Positions 13,411 through 20,022 of a DNA stretch of 20,022 nt are shown here, piece after piece (position 1 is the first letter of the stretch; each line of letters begins with the position of its first letter). Source of the stretch: Sporomusaceae bacterium (GTDB taxonomy: Bacteria > Bacillota_C > Negativicutes > Sporomusales_B > UBA7701); the NCBI GenBank assembly GCA_022839045.1, contig JALHDI010000063.1, positions 1 through 20,022 of the forward strand, read 5' to 3'. A program made the translations under genes and the position numbers. The notes beneath the pieces are model-generated. The model worked only from the letters and a program-made list of their open reading frames with translations. It made no database searches and had not been told where the DNA came from.

Positions 13411-13450
13411 AGCATAAAGGAGCGGCCCATACGGGCCGCTCCTTTATGCT
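13411..13450 (-). terminator. murA terminator: 18-bp perfect hairpin
   Basis: Arms 13411-13428 and 13433-13450 are perfect 18-bp complements around a 4-nt loop, starting 7 bp after the murA stop codon. The GC core GGAGCGGCCC is flanked by A/T-rich ends, so the 3' arm supplies TTT within the stem. The flanking sequence on the plus strand (TATTTCTTTA) is also T-rich, so it could work in both directions. Confidence 0.75.
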
Positions 13451-13457
13451 TATTTCT

Positions 13458-14714
13458 TTATCCCCCCCGGACGATGTCCGCGCCCAGGCTTGTCATTTTT
13501 CCGACGATATCCTCATAACCGCGATCAATATGATGAATGCAGCTTATCTCGGTCTTGCCCTCGGCCACCAGCCCTGCCAGCACCAGCGCCGCTCCGGCCC
13601 TGAGGTCGGTGGCCTTGACCGGGCAGCCGGTCAGGTTGGGCACCCCTTCGACGATGGCGCTGCGGCCTTCGATCTTGATGCTCGCCCCCATGCGCTTGAG
13701 TTCGTCCACGTGCATGAAGCGGTTCTCGAATACTGTTTCGGTGATGACGCTCGTGCCGCTGGCCACCGTCATCAGCGCCATGAACTGGGACTGCATGTCG
13801 GTGGGAAAACCGGGATAGGGGAGTGTTTTGACGTCCACCGCCTTGACCGCCCCGGTGCCGCGGACCCTCACCCCGTCGATCTTCTCTTCGATCGCCACGC
13901 CCGCTTCCTTGAGCTTGGCGGTAACCGGCTTGAGATGCTCGATCAGGGCGCTCTCCAACCAGATGTCGCCGCCGGTGATCGCTGCCGCCACCATGTATGT
14001 GCCGGCCTCAATCCGGTCGGGGATTACGGCGTGGGTGGTGCCTTTGAGTTCTTTGACCCCCTCGATGCGGATGACGTTGGTCCCCGCGCCGCGGATCCTC
14101 GCCCCCATGGCGTTGAGGTAGTTGGCCAGGTCGACGATTTCCGGCTCCTCGGCGGGATTCTCGAGGATGGTCTGGCCTTCGGCCAGAGAGGCAGCCATCA
14201 TGATGTTCTCGGTGGCGCCGACGCTGGGAAAGTCGAGGTAGATCCGCGCTCCTTTCAGCCGCTGCTTCGTCCGGGCCTCGATATAGCCGTGCCCGAGGAC
14301 GATTTCCGCTCCCAGGGCCTCGAAGCCTTTGAGGTGGAGGTCAATCGGCCTGGTGCCGATTGCGCAGCCGCCGGGCAGGGAGATGCGCGCCTGGCCGGCC
14401 CTGGCGAGGAGCGGCCCCATGACGAGGAAGGAGGCCCGCATTTTGCGGACTAACTCGTAAGGCGCTTCGCAACAGGAGAGGTCCGCGCTGTTGACGATCA
14501 GCGTACCCGCCTCTTCTTGCGAGACGGTTACGCCGAGGTAGCCGAGCACTTCGCTGATCGTGCTTACGTCCTCGAGGGCGGGAATCTCCTCCAGCCGGCT
14601 GGTCGTCGTTCCCAGGAGCGAGGCCGCGATAATCGGCAATACGGCGTTTTTGGCGCCACTGATTTTGACGCTGCCAGACAGTCTTTTCCCCCCGCTGACA
14701 ATCAGTCTTTCCAC
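13458..14714 (-). CDS. murA: UDP-N-acetylglucosamine 1-carboxyvinyltransferase MurA
   Basis: MurA transfers enolpyruvate from PEP to UDP-GlcNAc, the first committed step of peptidoglycan synthesis, in the cytoplasm. The 418-residue protein is full length. Landmarks are SGAKNAVLP with the catalytic Lys at 22, the loop [13 protein letters not shown] with the active-site (fosfomycin-target) C117, PGFPTDMQ, and [17 protein letters not shown] near the C-terminus. The start is GTG 14714 with GGAGG 7 nt upstream; a GTG at 14729 would place the ribosome binding site inside the gene. It follows ywmB by 24 bp and is probably co-transcribed, as in Bacillus (ywmB-murAA). Downstream is a strong hairpin, then sporulation genes under their own promoters. 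Confidence 0.98.
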   Translation of the reverse strand: MERLIVSGGKRLSGSVKISGAKNAVLPIIAASLLGTTTSRLEEIPALEDVSTISEVLGYLGVTVSQEEAGTLIVNSADLSCCEAPYELVRKMRASFLVMGPLLARAGQARISLPGGCAIGTRPIDLHLKGFEALGAEIVLGHGYIEARTKQRLKGARIYLDFPSVGATENIMMAASLAEGQTILENPAEEPEIVDLANYLNAMGARIRGAGTNVIRIEGVKELKGTTHAVIPDRIEAGTYMVAAAITGGDIWLESALIEHLKPVTAKLKEAGVAIEEKIDGVRVRGTGAVKAVDVKTLPYPGFPTDMQSQFMALMTVASGTSVITETVFENRFMHVDELKRMGASIKIEGRSAIVEGVPNLTGCPVKATDLRAGAALVLAGLVAEGKTEISCIHHIDRGYEDIVGKMTSLGADIVRGG

Positions 14715-14738
14715 GTACTTTCCTCCCACCGCTTGCTG

Positions 14739-15500
14739 CTAATATTCGCCTGTTATCATCGGCGAGGCGATGACTACATAGGTGCGGTTGTCGTAGGGAC
14801 TGTAGCGGATGGCCAGGTTGATGTTGATTCGCCTGTCCCCGACGACGATGCTTTCCGGCAATCCGGGGGAAAACCCCGTCATGCCGGCATAACCAGGCTG
14901 GACGGTTAGCTCGGCGTCTGTCGCGCCGAGGGCTTGTCCGGCCTTTTCCAGCTTCTCTGGCCACTTTTCCTTATCTAGTTTACCATCAAGCCAGCCCACC
15001 AGGCAAGTGGATATCCGCGCGCTGCTGCCCCCGCAGGCCGCAGCCTCCGCCACCCGGCCGCGAAGCGAGGCGATATCGGCCGCGGCGGCCTGTGTCTCGG
15101 TGTTTATCACCAGGTAAGCCTCGGCACTTTTCTTGTCCCAGACGGGATAAACGACCTGGACCATGACGACGGCGTGACGGCCGTCGCCGGACGCCTCCGC
15201 CTTGACGAGGCGATGCCGCTCGCTGCGGGTCAGCTTAAGGTCGTACTTTTCCTCCGCGTAGCCCAGTTTCGCCATCGCCGCCCGGGCGACGTGCCTGAGC
15301 CCGTCGTCGCTCAGACCGGCGTCGGGCAATCTGGTCCAGGCGTTGAAAGCGACTGTTTCCGTAGCCGCGCCGATGGCTTCCATGGCCTCGCCCAGCAGTT
15401 CGACCGGCTCCGCCCAGACGCCGTCGTTCGCCTGGCCCCAGGCGAGCAGCGACAAAAAAAGGAGGCCGGCTATCAACGCATAGCAAGTACTTCTGCGCAT
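14739..15500 (-). CDS. ywmB: YwmB family protein
   Basis: A 253-residue exported protein of the YwmB family (conserved in spore-forming Firmicutes, function unknown). It has an N-terminal signal peptide (about residues 5-24, ALIAGLLFLSLLAWGQA) and a mature part with two similar alpha/beta halves, ending in NINLAIRYSPYDNRTYVVIA and TGEY. The link between ATP synthase and murA is the position of ywmB in Bacillus, which supports the name. The start is ATG 15500 with GGGGAG shortly upstream; an ATG four codons earlier directly abuts its possible ribosome binding site and is less likely. Three cysteines occur in the mature part and signal region; no catalytic motif is evident. Confidence 0.85.
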   Translation of the reverse strand: MRRSTCYALIAGLLFLSLLAWGQANDGVWAEPVELLGEAMEAIGAATETVAFNAWTRLPDAGLSDDGLRHVARAAMAKLGYAEEKYDLKLTRSERHRLVKAEASGDGRHAVVMVQVVYPVWDKKSAEAYLVINTETQAAAADIASLRGRVAEAAACGGSSARISTCLVGWLDGKLDKEKWPEKLEKAGQALGATDAELTVQPGYAGMTGFSPGLPESIVVGDRRININLAIRYSPYDNRTYVVIASPMITGEY

Positions 15501-15580
15501 ACTACTCCCCATCCTTCTCTACGCTTATTCTTGCCAGTTTTTAGGGGAGGTATACGCACAACTTCCGCCGTCGGAGCGAG

Positions 15581-15616
15581 CAAAAACAACAAACAAAAGC
15601 CGGGGGCTTCCCCCCG
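15581..15616 (-). terminator. Terminator of the ATP synthase operon
   Basis: Stem CGGGGG/CCCCCG (15601-15606, 15611-15616) with a 4-nt loop, followed on the minus strand by a long T-rich tail, TTTTGTTTGTTGTTTTTG (15598-15581). It begins 13 bp after the atpC stop codon. A clear intrinsic terminator. Confidence 0.9.
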
Positions 15617-15629
15617 ACCTTGCGGTTGT

Positions 15630-17502
<1,873 letters not shown>

Positions 17503-18354
17503 CTATTTGAGGGCCTCGGCGCCGCCCACGATCTCGGAAATCTCGCGGGTAATGTTCGCCTGGCGAATCTTGTTGTAGTTGAGAACCAGCTTGGAGATAA
17601 GCTCCTGGGCGTTGTCGGTGGCCGACCCCATGGCCGTCATCCTGGCGCCCAGTTCGCTGGCCGCCGATTGGAGGAGGGCACCGTAAACGACCGTTTCCAG
17701 ATACTTCGGCAGCAGCAACCCCAGCACTTCTTCCGCCGACGGCTCGAAGATGTATTCCCGCGGCTGCTCTTCTCCTTGGGCCGTATCGGTATCGACCGGC
17801 AGCAGCTTGACGGTGGTCGGCTTGTGGTTGATGGGCGAGAAGAATCGGGTGTAGACCAGATATACCTCGTCGTATTCGCCGCGCTCATAGGCTGAGGCCA
17901 CGTCGCGGGCCATTTGGACGGCTATATCGTAGGTCGGCTTCTCCGAAAACCCGGTATACTGCTGATCAATAGTATAGCCCCGCCGCCGGAAGTAATCCCG
18001 GACCTTGCGGCCGGCGGTCAACAAGTGGATATTGTCCTTGCCACTTACCTGGGGGAGCACCTCGCGCAGGAGGTTGGAGGTGTATGCCCCCGCCAGGCCC
18101 TTGTCGGCCCCGAGGATAAGGTAGGCCGTACGATTGACCTCCCGCACCGCCAGCAGCGGATGCCCGGATTCCTTGGCTCCGGCCGCCACACCTGCGAGGA
18201 TCTCACGGATCTTGTCGGTGTAGGGGCGGCTGGAATTGGCCCGTTCCTGAGCCCGGCGCAGTCTGGCCGCGGCCACCATCTTCATGGCCTTGGTGATCTG
18301 CTGGATGTTCTTGACGCTTTTAATGCGGCGCCGTATATCCCGCGTACTGGCCAT
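17503..18354 (-). CDS. atpG: ATP synthase F1 gamma subunit AtpG
   Basis: The gamma subunit is the rotating shaft in F1. The 283-residue protein has the conserved N-terminal helix (MASTRDIRRRIKSVKNIQQI, then TKAMKMVAAARLRRAQ), the central Rossmann-like part with ILGADKGLAGAYTSN, and the C-terminal helix (GARMTAMGSATDNAQELISK, then NKIRQANITREISEIVGGAE). Length is normal. ATG at 18354 lies 6 bp after the atpA stop, with GGGGTGA overlapping the end of atpA as ribosome binding site. Standard place in the F-type operon. Confidence 0.98.
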   Translation of the reverse strand: MASTRDIRRRIKSVKNIQQITKAMKMVAAARLRRAQERANSSRPYTDKIREILAGVAAGAKESGHPLLAVREVNRTAYLILGADKGLAGAYTSNLLREVLPQVSGKDNIHLLTAGRKVRDYFRRRGYTIDQQYTGFSEKPTYDIAVQMARDVASAYERGEYDEVYLVYTRFFSPINHKPTTVKLLPVDTDTAQGEEQPREYIFEPSAEEVLGLLLPKYLETVVYGALLQSAASELGARMTAMGSATDNAQELISKLVLNYNKIRQANITREISEIVGGAEALK

Positions 18355-18360
18355 CAGTCA

Positions 18361-20022
<1,662 letters not shown>

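Overview
The window reads as a chromosomal segment of a spore-forming, flagellated Firmicute that has an outer membrane, most likely a Sporomusa-like member of the Negativicutes. The sporulation genes (spoIID, a spoIIQ-type M23 gene, spoIIID) and the order atp operon - ywmB - murA - spoIID - spoIIQ - spoIIID - mbl - flhO/flhP-like genes match Bacillus subtilis. Genes for the P-ring (flgI), L-ring (flgH) and their chaperone (flgA), plus an MlaE-type lipid transport permease, imply an envelope with an outer membrane. The DNA is GC-rich. The genus cannot be fixed from the sequence alone. Every gene I can support lies on the minus strand, so the biological order runs from high to low coordinates.

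Region by region, in transcription order. (1) 20022-15630: end of the F1Fo ATP synthase operon, atpH (partial), atpA, atpG, atpD, atpC, closed by a terminator at about 15581-15616. atpD has a disrupted C-terminus: about 53 bp appear to be missing, and the reading frame then runs into atpC. (2) 15500-13458: ywmB and murA, followed by an 18-bp perfect hairpin. (3) 13261-11006: three sporulation genes, each with a plausible promoter of its own: sigma-E-like for spoIID, sigma-F-like for spoIIQ, sigma-E-like for spoIIID. A roughly 100-bp structured element lies between spoIID and spoIIQ. (4) 10873-9845: mbl/mreB, bracketed by two terminator-like hairpins. (5) 9718-5003: flagellar rod and ring genes flgF, flgG, flgA, flgH, flgI, flgJ, starting with a good sigma-28/SigD-type promoter at 9739-9764. 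(6) 4967-1235: three exported proteins that follow flgJ closely: an AMIN + phosphodiester glycosidase protein, a small barrel-sandwich (biotinyl/lipoyl-like) protein, and a SpoIVB-like S55 protein whose conserved blocks are in permuted order. (7) 1234-662: a 573-bp non-coding gap. (8) 661-1: the start of an mlaE-type permease gene that runs off the left edge.

As a system, regions 5 and 6 look like one flagellar transcription unit in which the P/L-ring genes of a two-membrane cell were attached to a Bacillus-type mbl-flhO-flhP locus. The three following exported proteins have no known flagellar role and are the best candidate here for an undescribed module, perhaps for cell-wall or envelope remodelling around the rod and rings. 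FlgJ carries no muramidase domain of its own. That functional link is inference from gene order only.
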